Shown: positions 7,183 to 16,817 of the stretch, piece by piece
How the letters are laid out: each line of letters opens with the position of its first letter
How positions within the stretch are numbered: position 1 is the first letter of the stretch
Source: Aminipila sp032051575
GTDB taxonomy: Bacteria > Bacillota > Clostridia > Peptostreptococcales > Anaerovoracaceae
Assembly (NCBI RefSeq): GCF_032051575.1
Contig: NZ_DAMBYD010000001.1
Location: 124,001-188,000, forward strand
Reading direction: 5' to 3'
DNA: 64,000 nt
Notes under the pieces: generated by a model
What the model saw: the letters and a program-made list of their open reading frames with translations, nothing else
What the model was told of the DNA's origin: nothing
The model's database searches: none
Program-made: the position numbers and the translations under genes

Positions 7183-9894
7183 ATGAAAAAAGTACTTTCA
7201 TTTGTGCTAATTTTAGCGCTAGTACTATCCAGTTTCTCAATGGCCTTCGCTGGTTCAGCCACTGAGCTTAAATCATTAAGCGATATTGGCGGAAATACTA
7301 ACGAAGAAGCTATTGAAGTAAACTATGACTTAGGTATCGTAACTGGTAACCCAGACGGTACATTCCAGCCAGCAAAGGCTGTAACAAGAGCAGAATTTGC
7401 TGCTATGATTACAAGAGCTTTAGCTATTCCGCAGAGCGCTCTTGCAGGTTATGCAAATGCAACTTTTAAGGATACAAACGGTTATGCGTGGGCTGTTCCT
7501 TACTTAGCATTCTGCAACTCAAAGGGCATCATGCTTGGAGACGGTGCAGGAAATGCTATGCCTGGAAAGACAATCACTGTAAATGAAGCTGTAACTATGG
7601 CTCTAAGAGCAATTGGTTACACTGCAAACAGTTCTGAGTTAACAGGTGTTTGGCCTTCAAACTACGTTACTAAAGCTCAGGAATTGAAAATGTATGATGA
7701 CGTAGCTAAGGATGCTGCTGGTGTTGACAAGGCAAATGCAGCTCAGATTATCTACAATACATTAACAGTACAGAAGGTTGCTGTAAACTCAGACGGTAAG
7801 ACAGAAAAGCTTTGGGCTGATAACCACAAAGATGACAAGGGTAACCTTGATAACGCAACAACTCTTCTTACTGCAGGACTTAACTGCACAGCAGAAGGTC
7901 CAGTAGTTGTTGGTGGAAATAGTTCTTCTATCGATGATTCTCTGATTAACATTGCAAAGCACATCGGTAAACATGGTACTATCTACAGAAATGATGACAA
8001 GGAAATCGTAGCCTTCATTTCAAAGGATAACGATCAGATTGTTGGTAGATTTACTGCTAAGGATAAGTTCGTAACTACTAACGAAGAAAAAGAATATAAC
8101 ATTAATTGCACATCAGCTGGAGCGCTAATGTTAAACAATGCAAAGACAAATTCTACAAAAGCAGAATTTGCTACTAAAGCTCCAGATGGTACAGTTTTCG
8201 GAATGGATGGTACTGAATTTGCTCTTAACGTAGACCTTTCAGGTAAGACGATTAAAGAAATCTATTCTGCAGTACAGTGGAAGGCCAATCAGTCAAAGCA
8301 GATTGATGCTGGGGATTTAAACGATATTAAGGATACTAAGACACCTAGACTTTTAGGTGAAAAGTTCATCTTAGATGATAATGATAAGATTGACTACACT
8401 CAGTTTGACTTAGTTGGTGTTAAGAGTCTTTCAGACATCAAGGCTGACAATGTAGTTTACGTTTACTCAGACAGCAAAGGTATCAGAAAGGTTGAAGTTG
8501 GTACTCAGACTGTTGAAGGTACAATAGACAGCTTTAAGAATGCTAAGAGCGATGCTGCTACTAAGTTTGCAATCGGAGCTAACACTTACAAGAATGCTGA
8601 GCAGGTTGTAAACGGAGTTAGCGGAGGTTCATCCGTTGAAGATAAAAACGTAGCTGACGATGTTAAGGCATTCTTAGATGCTAGAGGTTATGTATATGAC
8701 TTTACTAAGGGCAAAGGAAATAAGAACTTTGCTGTAATCGAAAAGCAGGATGCAAACATTGACAATCAGGTTAAGATGATGCTTGCTGATGGTACTGAAA
8801 AAGTATTTAATTATGATAAAGCAGATGATAAGGCTGGTAAGTTATATGCTGGTACAATCATTGGATATGGCTTAAATAAAGATGGCAAGATTACAGATTC
8901 CAATAGAAAATTCATCACTGCTGAAAAAATCAATCTTGCAAGCAAGACAGTTGTGAACTCAATTACTAATGCTAAATTGAATGCACAAGGAACAAGTGTA
9001 CCTACAAGTGCAGCTTCTGTAACTACTCTTTTCAAGAACGCTAAGATTGACAAAGATGCTGTAGTATTCACTTATAAGACAAAATCAACTACTAACGTAG
9101 CAGATCTTGACAAAGAGACTCGTACTCCAAATGGTTCACCATTAATAACAAGCCCTACTGATGCTAGTATAAAATATTATAATTACATTGATGATTATGA
9201 TGTAACTACTCTTGATAAGGTAGATGTTGATAAGGACATAGCAGGAGACGGTGTATATCTATTATTTGATGAAAATAATAACGGTTCATTGAAAGAAGAT
9301 AAGATAGTAGCAATGTTTATCCCTGATAGCGCTGCTAAATCAGGAACTAAATCTTATGCTGTGATTAATGAAAAGACAAGAGGCACAAACGCTGATAAGG
9401 ATAAAGTATGGAAGATTACAGGCATTATAGACAATCAAGTTAAAACGGATGTATTGACTGATGATGGTGGAGATTCATTCTTCGATGGTTATAGTGCTCC
9501 TGTATATAAGAAGGGTCTTACTGGCTTAGCTTTATATCAGGTTAAGGTTGATGCAAAGGGTGTTATTACAGATGCTACCCGCTTCAAACCAGGCACTGTG
9601 GACTTTGATAATGATAAAAAACTTAAGTCTACTGACGTTATGACTGTAGAAAAAGCTGATAAGAAAAATTCAGTATTAGTTCGTGATAAGGATGCGAGTG
9701 GCAATGTTCTTACTTCAAGTACAAGATATGCTATCTCTGATAAGGCCTTTATCTATGAATTAAATAGTGATGACGACTATGTAAAGTCATCATCAGACTT
9801 ACATGACGGAGATCAGGTTGTTCTTTATGAAACTAACGATGATGAGGATGGATATGATATCGTAGTCTTTGTTAGAGCTGGATTTGACAAATAA
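7183..9894 (+). CDS. Probable main S-layer protein (SLH domains, 903 aa)
   Basis: A signal peptide (MKKVLSFVLILALVL...A-F-A-G) is followed by SLH repeats at about residues 30-190 (N-P-D-G-T-F-Q-P...V-T-R-A-E-F-A-A-M-I; Y-A-W-A-V-P-Y; V-W-P-S-N-Y-V-T-K-A), then ~700 residues rich in Asp, Lys, Thr and Gly without enzymatic motifs, typical of the lattice-forming part of S-layer proteins. Codon choice shifts towards AAC, TAC, GCT and CAG compared with its neighbours, expected for very high expression. Two possible promoters, a ~250-base leader, an AAAGGAGG site and an efficient terminator support this. It is the likely acceptor of the glycans encoded downstream, which is inference from context. 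Confidence 0.85.
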   Translation: MKKVLSFVLILALVLSSFSMAFAGSATELKSLSDIGGNTNEEAIEVNYDLGIVTGNPDGTFQPAKAVTRAEFAAMITRALAIPQSALAGYANATFKDTNGYAWAVPYLAFCNSKGIMLGDGAGNAMPGKTITVNEAVTMALRAIGYTANSSELTGVWPSNYVTKAQELKMYDDVAKDAAGVDKANAAQIIYNTLTVQKVAVNSDGKTEKLWADNHKDDKGNLDNATTLLTAGLNCTAEGPVVVGGNSSSIDDSLINIAKHIGKHGTIYRNDDKEIVAFISKDNDQIVGRFTAKDKFVTTNEEKEYNINCTSAGALMLNNAKTNSTKAEFATKAPDGTVFGMDGTEFALNVDLSGKTIKEIYSAVQWKANQSKQIDAGDLNDIKDTKTPRLLGEKFILDDNDKIDYTQFDLVGVKSLSDIKADNVVYVYSDSKGIRKVEVGTQTVEGTIDSFKNAKSDAATKFAIGANTYKNAEQVVNGVSGGSSVEDKNVADDVKAFLDARGYVYDFTKGKGNKNFAVIEKQDANIDNQVKMMLADGTEKVFNYDKADDKAGKLYAGTIIGYGLNKDGKITDSNRKFITAEKINLASKTVVNSITNAKLNAQGTSVPTSAASVTTLFKNAKIDKDAVVFTYKTKSTTNVADLDKETRTPNGSPLITSPTDASIKYYNYIDDYDVTTLDKVDVDKDIAGDGVYLLFDENNNGSLKEDKIVAMFIPDSAAKSGTKSYAVINEKTRGTNADKDKVWKITGIIDNQVKTDVLTDDGGDSFFDGYSAPVYKKGLTGLALYQVKVDAKGVITDATRFKPGTVDFDNDKKLKSTDVMTVEKADKKNSVLVRDKDASGNVLTSSTRYAISDKAFIYELNSDDDYVKSSSDLHDGDQVVLYETNDDEDGYDIVVFVRAGFDK

Positions 9895-9947
9895 GTCTTA
9901 ATGGCAAGATAAAGATTAATCTATTGATTCAAAAATATGTAATATTT

Positions 9948-9980
9948 CAAAAGACGGGTTTATGCCCGTCTTTTGTTATT
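9948..9980 (+). terminator. Terminator of the main S-layer gene
   Basis: An 11-bp stem, CAAAAGACGGG (9948-9958) with CCCGTCTTTTG (9965-9975), ends in a T-rich tract. Confidence 0.88.
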
Positions 9981-10009
9981 CTATGGAAAGTTTTCTAGAA
10001 TTTATGGAT

Positions 10010-10050
10010 TTGTAATCTGACTTGTAAATAAAGACTGTAAAGGGTATAAT
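10010..10050 (+). promoter_or_regulatory. Promoter of the flippase/teichoic-type operon
   Basis: TTGTAA (10022-10027), a 17-base spacer and TATAAT (10045-10050). A further TTGTAAT lies 12 bases upstream (10010-10016), reminiscent of but not spaced like the repeats at the SLH promoters. Confidence 0.65.
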
Positions 10051-10092
10051 ATATATCAAATAATCAAGGAAGGTAAATAGGTAGAAGCGGAC

Positions 10093-11634
10093 TTGGGTAA
10101 TAAAATACAGAGATCAGTAGCACAAACTGCAGTCTTGATGGCAATATTAACTTTGATTTCAAAACTGTTTGGCTTTATGAGAGAAATGATTTTAGCAGCT
10201 ATTTTTGGTGCCAATTATATTGTAGATGCTTATGTAATGTCCCATACTATTCTTACAACTTTATTTGGGGGTATTATTATTGCCTTATCAACAGCCTATA
10301 TGCCTTTATTTTCACAAATATCAGAGAAGAAAAGTAAAGAGGAAGGAAAAAAATTTACCAGTGATATTATTGGATTGCTGATTTTGATAACCCTAGCCAT
10401 TTCTATTATAGGTATATTTTTTTCTAATCAGATTGTTACTGTATTTGCATGGGGGTTTAAAGGTGAAACTGCAAATCTTGCTAAATTTTTTGTAAAGATT
10501 CTTTTTTCATATATTATTTTTTCTTCTATAGCAGGCATTCTAGAGTCTTATTTGCAATATAATGGAGTATTCATACCACAGATTATAAGCGGATATCTGA
10601 TCAGTATATGTATGGGCGCTGGGATAATTATCAGTGCATATACAAGTTGCTATTATCTGGCTTTTGGAACATTGGCAGGATATGCTTTAAGATGTCTGGT
10701 AGTCATATATTTTGCAAAGAAAAATGGGTATAAGCAATACCTTCAGATAAATTTAAAGAAAAACCTTAAAGAGATATTTAGATTAGCTTTTCCCGTATTT
10801 ATAGGGAGCTATATAACATATATTAATATTTTTGTTGACAAGACTTTAGCTTCTAATCTGGCAGAAGGCAGCATAGCAGCCTTAAATTATGCATCGTTGC
10901 TCAACATGATGATTATCAATGTTACCATAACCATATTATCTACAATAATATATCCGAAATTGTCACAGGCTAATGCTTTGAATCAAAAAGTACGATTTAA
11001 TGCATTGGTCAGCAATGGATTTAATATTGTAGTTATAATAGGGTGGCCTTGCTCACTAGGGGCAATGCTTTACAGTACTCAGGTTATTCGAATGGTTTAT
11101 GAAAGAGGGGCATTTACTGAAAGTGCCACGGGAATGACTAGTTCAGCTTTTTTTTACTATGCAGCTGGAATGATGTTTGTAGCTGCCAATGAGTTTATAG
11201 TACGTATTTATTATTCAATGAAAGACATGAAAACTCCCATGATGGTTGGAGGAGTCAGTGTTATAGTAAATATAGCTTTAAATCTTATTTTAGTTAATTA
11301 TATGGCTCATAATGGCTTAGCATTAGGAACTACTATCGCTGCTCTGGTTAATTTTGTCCTACTACTCTATGGAATGAAACGGTATCATACTAATGTGCAT
11401 ATTATTTCTTCCAAGGGTAAATTGCTAAAAATTGTTATAGCAGGTATTTTAGCGGTAACAGGCTCTTATGTTAGTTACTTAATTATGATAAATTATATGA
11501 ATCAGACTTTTATAGAGAGACTGGTACAGATGGCTACAGTAGTCATAGTTGCAGCTACCTTATATTTGCTGTTGCTGATTGCGTTTAAAATTGAAGAGGT
11601 TAAACTGATAAAACAAATTTTTAAGAGAATGTGA
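10093..11634 (+). CDS. MurJ/MviN-family lipid-linked glycan flippase
   Basis: 513 residues with about 14 membrane helices. The N-terminal S-K-L-F-G-F-M-R-E-M-I-L-A-A-I-F-G-A segment is characteristic of the MurJ (MviN) branch of the MOP flippase superfamily, which moves undecaprenyl-linked precursors across the plasma membrane. A TTG at 10093 is the most upstream possible start since a stop lies just before it; the Shine-Dalgarno match (GAAGCGGA) is weak. Because it heads an operon of wall-polymer genes rather than sitting among murein genes, it may flip the wall polymer's lipid-linked unit instead of, or besides, lipid II. Confidence 0.82.
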   Translation: MGNKIQRSVAQTAVLMAILTLISKLFGFMREMILAAIFGANYIVDAYVMSHTILTTLFGGIIIALSTAYMPLFSQISEKKSKEEGKKFTSDIIGLLILITLAISIIGIFFSNQIVTVFAWGFKGETANLAKFFVKILFSYIIFSSIAGILESYLQYNGVFIPQIISGYLISICMGAGIIISAYTSCYYLAFGTLAGYALRCLVVIYFAKKNGYKQYLQINLKKNLKEIFRLAFPVFIGSYITYINIFVDKTLASNLAEGSIAALNYASLLNMMIINVTITILSTIIYPKLSQANALNQKVRFNALVSNGFNIVVIIGWPCSLGAMLYSTQVIRMVYERGAFTESATGMTSSAFFYYAAGMMFVAANEFIVRIYYSMKDMKTPMMVGGVSVIVNIALNLILVNYMAHNGLALGTTIAALVNFVLLLYGMKRYHTNVHIISSKGKLLKIVIAGILAVTGSYVSYLIMINYMNQTFIERLVQMATVVIVAATLYLLLLIAFKIEEVKLIKQIFKRM

Positions 11635-11667
11635 TTCAGTTTTATTAAAGGGGAGAGACGATTTTAT

Positions 11668-12399
11668 ATGAATATAGGAATAATATTGGCTGGGGGAATT
11701 GGAACCAGAATGGGGCAAATTGAAAGACCCAAGCAATTCATTGAAATTTATGGAAAACCAATTGTTGTTCATACTATTGAGGCATTTGAAATGCATAAAG
11801 ATATAGATCAAATTGCAGTAGTATGTTTGAAAGAATGGATGGAGAGCCTAAGGGGACTTATTAGAAGGTATGAATTATCAAAAGTCCAATGGATTATAGA
11901 AGCTGGAGAAACTCGACAGGATTCCACAAATAATGCATTAAATCATTTAAGAAATGTTTGTAACGATGACGATATTTTAATTATACACGATGCTGCAAGA
12001 CCGTTGATATCTTCTAGAATTATAACAGAAAACATTATAGAAACGAAGAAAAGCGGAGCGGTAGATACAGTGATTTCTGCAACAGATACAATTGTTTGCA
12101 GCTTGGATGGAAAACGTATAAATGATATCCCTAAAAGAAAGAATTTTTTTCTTGGACAAACGCCCCAGAGTTTTAAATATAGTGTGATTACAAATGCATA
12201 TGATACTATAACAGATGAGAAGCGCAGAGAGGCTACGGATGATTGTAAGATTGTAAAAGCCTATGGGCATGAAATTAGTTTGGTAATGGGTGATAAAATC
12301 AACTTTAAAATAACAACTTCGGATGATTTGATGATGCTTAAAGCCATGTTAAAATTAAGTGATATGGGGAGAGGTTCTTATGTTTTCCAAAATGATTAA
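11668..12399 (+). CDS. tarI: TarI/IspD-family cytidylyltransferase, probably ribitol-5-phosphate specific
   Basis: 243 residues with the IspD/TarI nucleotidyltransferase fold: N-terminal I-L-A-G-G-I-G-T-R-M-G with P-K-Q-F, then I-I-H-D-A-A-R-P-L-I near residue 110, G-Q-T-P-Q-S-F around 165 and T-D-D-C. The same family makes CDP-ME (IspD) or CDP-ribitol (TarI). The TarJ-type dehydrogenase overlapping its 3' end and the TagF-type gene next in line argue for CDP-ribitol synthesis. A GGGGAGAG site precedes the ATG. An isoprenoid role cannot be excluded by sequence alone. Confidence 0.82.
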   Translation: MNIGIILAGGIGTRMGQIERPKQFIEIYGKPIVVHTIEAFEMHKDIDQIAVVCLKEWMESLRGLIRRYELSKVQWIIEAGETRQDSTNNALNHLRNVCNDDDILIIHDAARPLISSRIITENIIETKKSGAVDTVISATDTIVCSLDGKRINDIPKRKNFFLGQTPQSFKYSVITNAYDTITDEKRREATDDCKIVKAYGHEISLVMGDKINFKITTSDDLMMLKAMLKLSDMGRGSYVFQND

Positions 12400-13429
12400 A
12401 ATTGTTGAACCTCGCAGGTTTGAGGAATATATAACTTGTTTGGAGCAAAAGGCAGGAGAACTAGTTATAAAACCTCAGTTTTTAAATATTTGTAAAGCAG
12501 ATTTGCGCTACTATTTAGGCTTACGGGAGCAAAACATTTTAGCATTAAAGTATCCCCTTTGTTTAATTCATGAAGCAATAGGCGAGGTTGTTAAAGAAAG
12601 TGAAATTGGAAATATTAAAAAAAATGAAAAAGTTGTTCTCATTCCCAATCGTTTACCAGAATGTAAAAGAGATAAAGAGTGTGCCTATGTTTGCCTTGAT
12701 TTATCATTAGGGAAAAATTATTGTCCTGAATCGGTTTTTGCATCCAGCAATGCAGACGGTTTTTTGAGGGAGTATCTTGCATACAAAGAGGATAGCACGG
12801 TAAAGCTTACAACAATAGAAAATGAAGCCTCATATGTATTTTTGGAGTTAGTTTCTGTAGCATGCGCTGCTGTTCGACGGGTAGATATCAATAAATTTGA
12901 TGAAGTCATTGTTTGGGGCAGCGGAAATATGGCATATATAACAAGTGCAGTGATAAAATATTGTTATGGGAAAAGTGTTACGGTAGTAGGAAGAAATGAA
13001 ACAAGACTTAAACAATTTCAGTTTTGTGATACACTATCAGTATTGCAGGCAAAGAAAAAAGATTTAAAAAGAAACCTATTTTTCGAATGTGTCGGTGGAA
13101 GCAATTCTCAAGAAGCAATCAATCAAATCATTATAGAAGGAGCCATTGGTGCGGAAATTGTATTAATGGGAGTTCCAACTCAAAATCCCGCCATAAATAC
13201 CAGAGGGATTTTGGAAAAAGGAATCATAATGAAAGGAACAACTCGAAGTGAAAGGGAAGACTTTTTAACGGCTGTGAAGTGTTTTGAAAATCATTCATTT
13301 AGGAAAGAGATTGAGAAGTTAATTATAGATATTATTGAAATACGGAATATTTACGATGTACAGAAATGTTTTGAATTAGAAGAAAATGAAAAAAAATTAG
13401 GAAAGCATGTTATGAAACTGAATTTATAG
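12380..13429 (+). CDS. tarJ: TarJ-like ribulose-5-phosphate reductase (zinc-type dehydrogenase)
   Basis: 349 residues of the medium-chain alcohol dehydrogenase superfamily in its TarJ form, which reduces D-ribulose 5-phosphate to ribitol 5-phosphate with NADPH. Visible: I-C-K-A-D-L-R-Y-Y (first zinc ligand Cys and the conserved Asp), L-I-H-E-A-I-G-E-V (His-Glu motif), a cysteine group E-C-x5-C-x3-C...N-Y-C where the structural zinc site lies, and the nucleotide segment V-I-V-W-G-S-G-N-M. I choose the ATG at 12380 because GGGGAGAGG lies 6 bases upstream; it overlaps the end of the cytidylyltransferase gene by 20 bases, implying coupled translation. Confidence 0.82.
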   Translation: MFSKMIKIVEPRRFEEYITCLEQKAGELVIKPQFLNICKADLRYYLGLREQNILALKYPLCLIHEAIGEVVKESEIGNIKKNEKVVLIPNRLPECKRDKECAYVCLDLSLGKNYCPESVFASSNADGFLREYLAYKEDSTVKLTTIENEASYVFLELVSVACAAVRRVDINKFDEVIVWGSGNMAYITSAVIKYCYGKSVTVVGRNETRLKQFQFCDTLSVLQAKKKDLKRNLFFECVGGSNSQEAINQIIIEGAIGAEIVLMGVPTQNPAINTRGILEKGIIMKGTTRSEREDFLTAVKCFENHSFRKEIEKLIIDIIEIRNIYDVQKCFELEENEKKLGKHVMKLNL

Positions 13430-13438
13430 AGGAGTCGT

Positions 13439-14566
13439 ATGGTGAAAAAGAGATTGCTTTTATATACAGCATATGGGGCGTTAAAAGGGAACATATGGAC
13501 AATGTATGACTTTTATTGTAAAAATTTAAAAGAGAGTTTAAAGGATCAGTTAGAGGTGGTCTATGTGGATGCTGAGGCGGTAGGAAATCAAAAATTTTCG
13601 TCAGCCAAATCGTTTGTGAAAAGAAATATGGCTCTTTTGTTCCCACATTTATTGGTAAAAGGGAAATTTGACTATTGGGTGACAGATAGCGGAGGGAATT
13701 TTTTAAGCAGATTGTCCAAAGGTGTAGAAGTAGCACATGGCTATGGAACTAAACAAACACCAGGAGCAAATGAAAAAAACTCATTAAAGATAAAACTTTT
13801 GGAAAAATTTTTTTTGAAAAATTTAGATGCTTTTATAACTTTATCAGATTTTGATAGTACCTATTTTTATAATCGATGCCAAATAAACCATAACGCCAAA
13901 TATTTACCTTTGGGATTACCAAGAAATGATCGTCTTTTGGAATTTGAACAAAATCATATATTAAGGCAAGAATTTTGTAAAAAAAATAATATTCCGTTTT
14001 CTTCAAAGCTTTTATTGTATGCTCCCACATGGAGAGAAGCAACATTTCATGAAATCGAAACCAGCAATTTAGAAGAGCTGAATGAACTGCTAAAAAGAGA
14101 ATCCGCATATTTTCTGTACAGGCCACATCATCATGGAGGCATTTTTTCCCAAAAAGATATAGAAAATTTAAGTAACTTTATTTTCTTTGATAGCACAGTT
14201 ATGGCAGATTCACAAGCAGCCATTTCTATTATTGATTGCTTGATTACAGATTATAGTTCTATATTTGTAGATTTTTTGTTATTGAATAAACCCATTTTCT
14301 TTTACGTATTTGATTTAGTAAAATATAAAGATGATAGGGGTCTGGTTATTGATTATAAGAATGACATGATGACTCCCGGACCTAAAATCTTTGACATGAA
14401 AGAGCTGATTGATGAAATCAGTAAATGGTTATCCGGACAGGATTCATTTGCTGGGGTAAGAGAAGAAGCTAGGGAATTTTTTCATAACAATTTGGACAAT
14501 AAGAGTACACAGCGTTTATGGTCTTATTTAGTAGAAAAACTAAATTTGGATGTAAGCAAGTGCTAG
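13439..14566 (+). CDS. TagF/TarF-family CDP-alditol phosphotransferase
   Basis: 375 residues matching the CDP-glycerol/CDP-ribitol:polyol-phosphate transferase family (Glyphos_transf). Markers are H-G-Y-G-T-K near residue 101 where the family's catalytic histidine lies, L-Y-A-P-T-W-R-E in the middle, Y-R-P-H-H-H-G and the C-terminal I-T-D-Y-S-S-I-F-V-D-F motif that binds CDP. It lies 9 bases after the TarJ gene. At this length it lacks the extra N-terminal region of long TagF polymerases, so it could be a primase or a short polymerase. It probably adds ribitol-phosphate units to a lipid-linked acceptor at the cytoplasmic face. Confidence 0.84.
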   Translation: MVKKRLLLYTAYGALKGNIWTMYDFYCKNLKESLKDQLEVVYVDAEAVGNQKFSSAKSFVKRNMALLFPHLLVKGKFDYWVTDSGGNFLSRLSKGVEVAHGYGTKQTPGANEKNSLKIKLLEKFFLKNLDAFITLSDFDSTYFYNRCQINHNAKYLPLGLPRNDRLLEFEQNHILRQEFCKKNNIPFSSKLLLYAPTWREATFHEIETSNLEELNELLKRESAYFLYRPHHHGGIFSQKDIENLSNFIFFDSTVMADSQAAISIIDCLITDYSSIFVDFLLLNKPIFFYVFDLVKYKDDRGLVIDYKNDMMTPGPKIFDMKELIDEISKWLSGQDSFAGVREEAREFFHNNLDNKSTQRLWSYLVEKLNLDVSKC

Positions 14567-14581
14567 AAAGGCATATTAACC

Positions 14582-15781
14582 ATGAAAAATGAAGTTTTAA
14601 TAATTTCACATTTCTCGGAAAATGAAGACAATATATCTAATGACAGATTAAAATATATTGCAGGTATGATAGGAAAGAGCTACTTAACAGAATTGCTGAC
14701 ATCTTCTTTCCTTCATACCGCTAAGAAACATAGTTTGAACAAGAAGGAACAACATGAATTTTATACGACGACCTATATAGATGAACCGGGATACCAAAGG
14801 AATGTTAGTATCAAGCGCTTTATCAGTCACTTTAGAAGTGGAAAAAATCTGAAAAGATATTTAAAAAGTATACAATGCCCTAAAATGCTATATTGTGCAG
14901 TTCCGTCTTTAAGCTGGGCCTTTGTAGCTACTAGATTTGCGTTAAGGAATAGAATTCCCATAGTAATTGATATTCAGGACTTATGGCCAGAAGCGTTTAA
15001 AATGGTCTTTAATCCTTGGGGATTGGGAAACATTATATACTACCCCATGAAAAGAATCGCAGATTATATATATCAACATGCAAATGCAGTAATTTCTGTA
15101 TCGGATACATATTGCCGAAGGGCTGAATTAGGCAAGACTGAACGCAAATTTTTTTTGCCTGTTTATATAGGAACTTCTTTTGAAAGATTCGATAAAATAT
15201 TACCGCATCAACAGGAGCAGGATATTTTTTATTTGATTTACGTGGGCACTTTAGGTCACAGCTACGACTTAAAGTGTGCAATTGATGCTTACGGAATCGT
15301 CAAACAAAATAAAAATACTGATCTGTTAAAGTTTCTTATATTAGGAGATGGCCCTTTAGAACAGGAATTTAAACGATATGCCAGAGATAAAAATTTAGAT
15401 GTGGAATTTAAAGGAAGGCTTAAATATGAGGAGATGGTATCCTATTTAAAGAGTGCACATATTGCTATAAATCCCATAAATGGGAAGTCTGTTGCTAGTA
15501 TTATAAATAAACATGCAGATTATGCTGCCGCGGGTCTTCCGGTTATATCCACGCAGGATAGTCAGGAGTATAAGATTTTATTGGAAAAATATAATGCTGG
15601 ATTTAATTGTGAATGCGGAGATTCTCAGCAAATGGCTCGATATATAATCCATTTGCTGACAAATGAAGAAACATGGAAAGAGATGGCTGCTAATAGTAGA
15701 AAATTAGGAGAAGCTGTTTTTAATAGAGATACATCATATATTAAAATTGAAGAGTTAATACGGAAAATATTAAAGAAATAG
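14582..15781 (+). CDS. Glycosyltransferase family 4 protein
   Basis: 399 residues with the GT-B fold of family GT4. The N-terminal half has I-D-I-Q-D-L-W-P-E-A-F (acceptor side, as in WbpH/capsular GTs). The C-terminal half has Y-V-G-T-L-G-H-S-Y-D-L, L-G-D-G-P-L-E and Y-A-A-A-G-L-P-V-I in the donor-binding region. It transfers a sugar from a nucleotide donor to a lipid-linked intermediate on the inner membrane face; donor and linkage cannot be deduced. It begins 15 bases after the TagF-type gene, with AGAAAGG upstream, as part of one operon. Confidence 0.85.
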   Translation: MKNEVLIISHFSENEDNISNDRLKYIAGMIGKSYLTELLTSSFLHTAKKHSLNKKEQHEFYTTTYIDEPGYQRNVSIKRFISHFRSGKNLKRYLKSIQCPKMLYCAVPSLSWAFVATRFALRNRIPIVIDIQDLWPEAFKMVFNPWGLGNIIYYPMKRIADYIYQHANAVISVSDTYCRRAELGKTERKFFLPVYIGTSFERFDKILPHQQEQDIFYLIYVGTLGHSYDLKCAIDAYGIVKQNKNTDLLKFLILGDGPLEQEFKRYARDKNLDVEFKGRLKYEEMVSYLKSAHIAINPINGKSVASIINKHADYAAAGLPVISTQDSQEYKILLEKYNAGFNCECGDSQQMARYIIHLLTNEETWKEMAANSRKLGEAVFNRDTSYIKIEELIRKILKK

Positions 15782-15827
15782 AGTTTCTACTTACAATATA
15801 AGAGAACTTAATTTGGAGTATAAAAAT

Positions 15828-16772
15828 ATGTTAGGAATTGTAATCTTAAATTACAACACGGCAAAATTAACAGCAGATTGCATAAATTCAATAATGAATA
15901 CCTATAAGGGAGCTTTTAAAATATATATTGTTGATGGAGGTTCTACAGATGACTCTGTTATTATCTTGGAGGATGCTTATAGGGAATCCGAAATTATAAA
16001 GATAATTCAGTTGAATAAAAATTATGGCTTTTCTTATGGAAATAATAGAGGTGCCGAAATAGCAATAAAGGAAGGATGCAGGAAGATACTTATAACGAAT
16101 AGTGATATTATCTTTTATGAAAATGCCATCGAAAATCTGATTTTAACGTTTGAAAAATATGAAAGTACTGCTTTAGTATTTCCATGTGTTTATAATACAG
16201 GAGATATTTTGCAGAGTGTTGACATTGTAATAAAGAAGAGAAGCTGGCTGGATATTTTAATTTATGAGAATATTTTTTCGAAGTTTGTTCCAAAAGCTAT
16301 TAAAAAGAGAACTCGGAGACCTGTAGAAGAATGTATGGAAGAAACACAATCTTTCTACTTTGAAGGCTGCTGTTTTTTAGTTGATTCCATTAAGTTCTGC
16401 GAAGTAGATATGCTAGATGAAAATATCTTTTTATATGGAGAGGAAAGCATTCTTAGCGAAAAAATTATAAGAAAAAATTATAAGATGTATTATATCCCAG
16501 ATTCAAAGGTACTTCATTTAAAAGGGGCAAGCAGCGAAGGAATAACTAGAGCCGAAAGAAGCTATATTTGTTTAAAAAGTAAATTGTATTTCTGGTACAA
16601 ATATAAAAAATTTCCTAAAATTTTAGATTGGATTACAGTAAAAGCAGGACTTCTTATACTTAGAGTCCGATATAGAAAAATAGAGGGAATTACACAACTT
16701 CATTATCGATATAAAATAGAGTTACTGAGCTATATGGAAGAGCTACATAAGCAAAAACGAATATTGATATAA
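15828..16772 (+). CDS. Glycosyltransferase family 2 protein (rhamnosyltransferase-like)
   Basis: 314 residues of family GT2. Start taken at ATG 15828 with GGAG nine bases upstream, rather than an in-frame TTG 15 bases earlier that is itself part of that site. Motifs: V-I-L-N-Y-N-T at the start, I-V-D-G-G-S-T-D-D-S, T-N-S-D-I-I-F (D-x-D metal site) and L-Y-G-E-E-S with the catalytic acidic residues, then V-L-H-L-K-G. This arrangement is common in WbbL-type rhamnosyl- and other deoxysugar transferases. Acceptor and donor unknown. Confidence 0.82.
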   Translation: MLGIVILNYNTAKLTADCINSIMNTYKGAFKIYIVDGGSTDDSVIILEDAYRESEIIKIIQLNKNYGFSYGNNRGAEIAIKEGCRKILITNSDIIFYENAIENLILTFEKYESTALVFPCVYNTGDILQSVDIVIKKRSWLDILIYENIFSKFVPKAIKKRTRRPVEECMEETQSFYFEGCCFLVDSIKFCEVDMLDENIFLYGEESILSEKIIRKNYKMYYIPDSKVLHLKGASSEGITRAERSYICLKSKLYFWYKYKKFPKILDWITVKAGLLILRVRYRKIEGITQLHYRYKIELLSYMEELHKQKRILI

Positions 16773-16817
16773 ATTATGTAATATTTAATATAAGAAAATT
16801 ATGGAGAACATAAAAAG

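Noticed and set aside
11668..12399. Reading the cytidylyltransferase as IspD of the isoprenoid pathway
   Set aside because: The overlapping TarJ-type gene and following TagF-type gene point to CDP-ribitol; not excluded but less likely.
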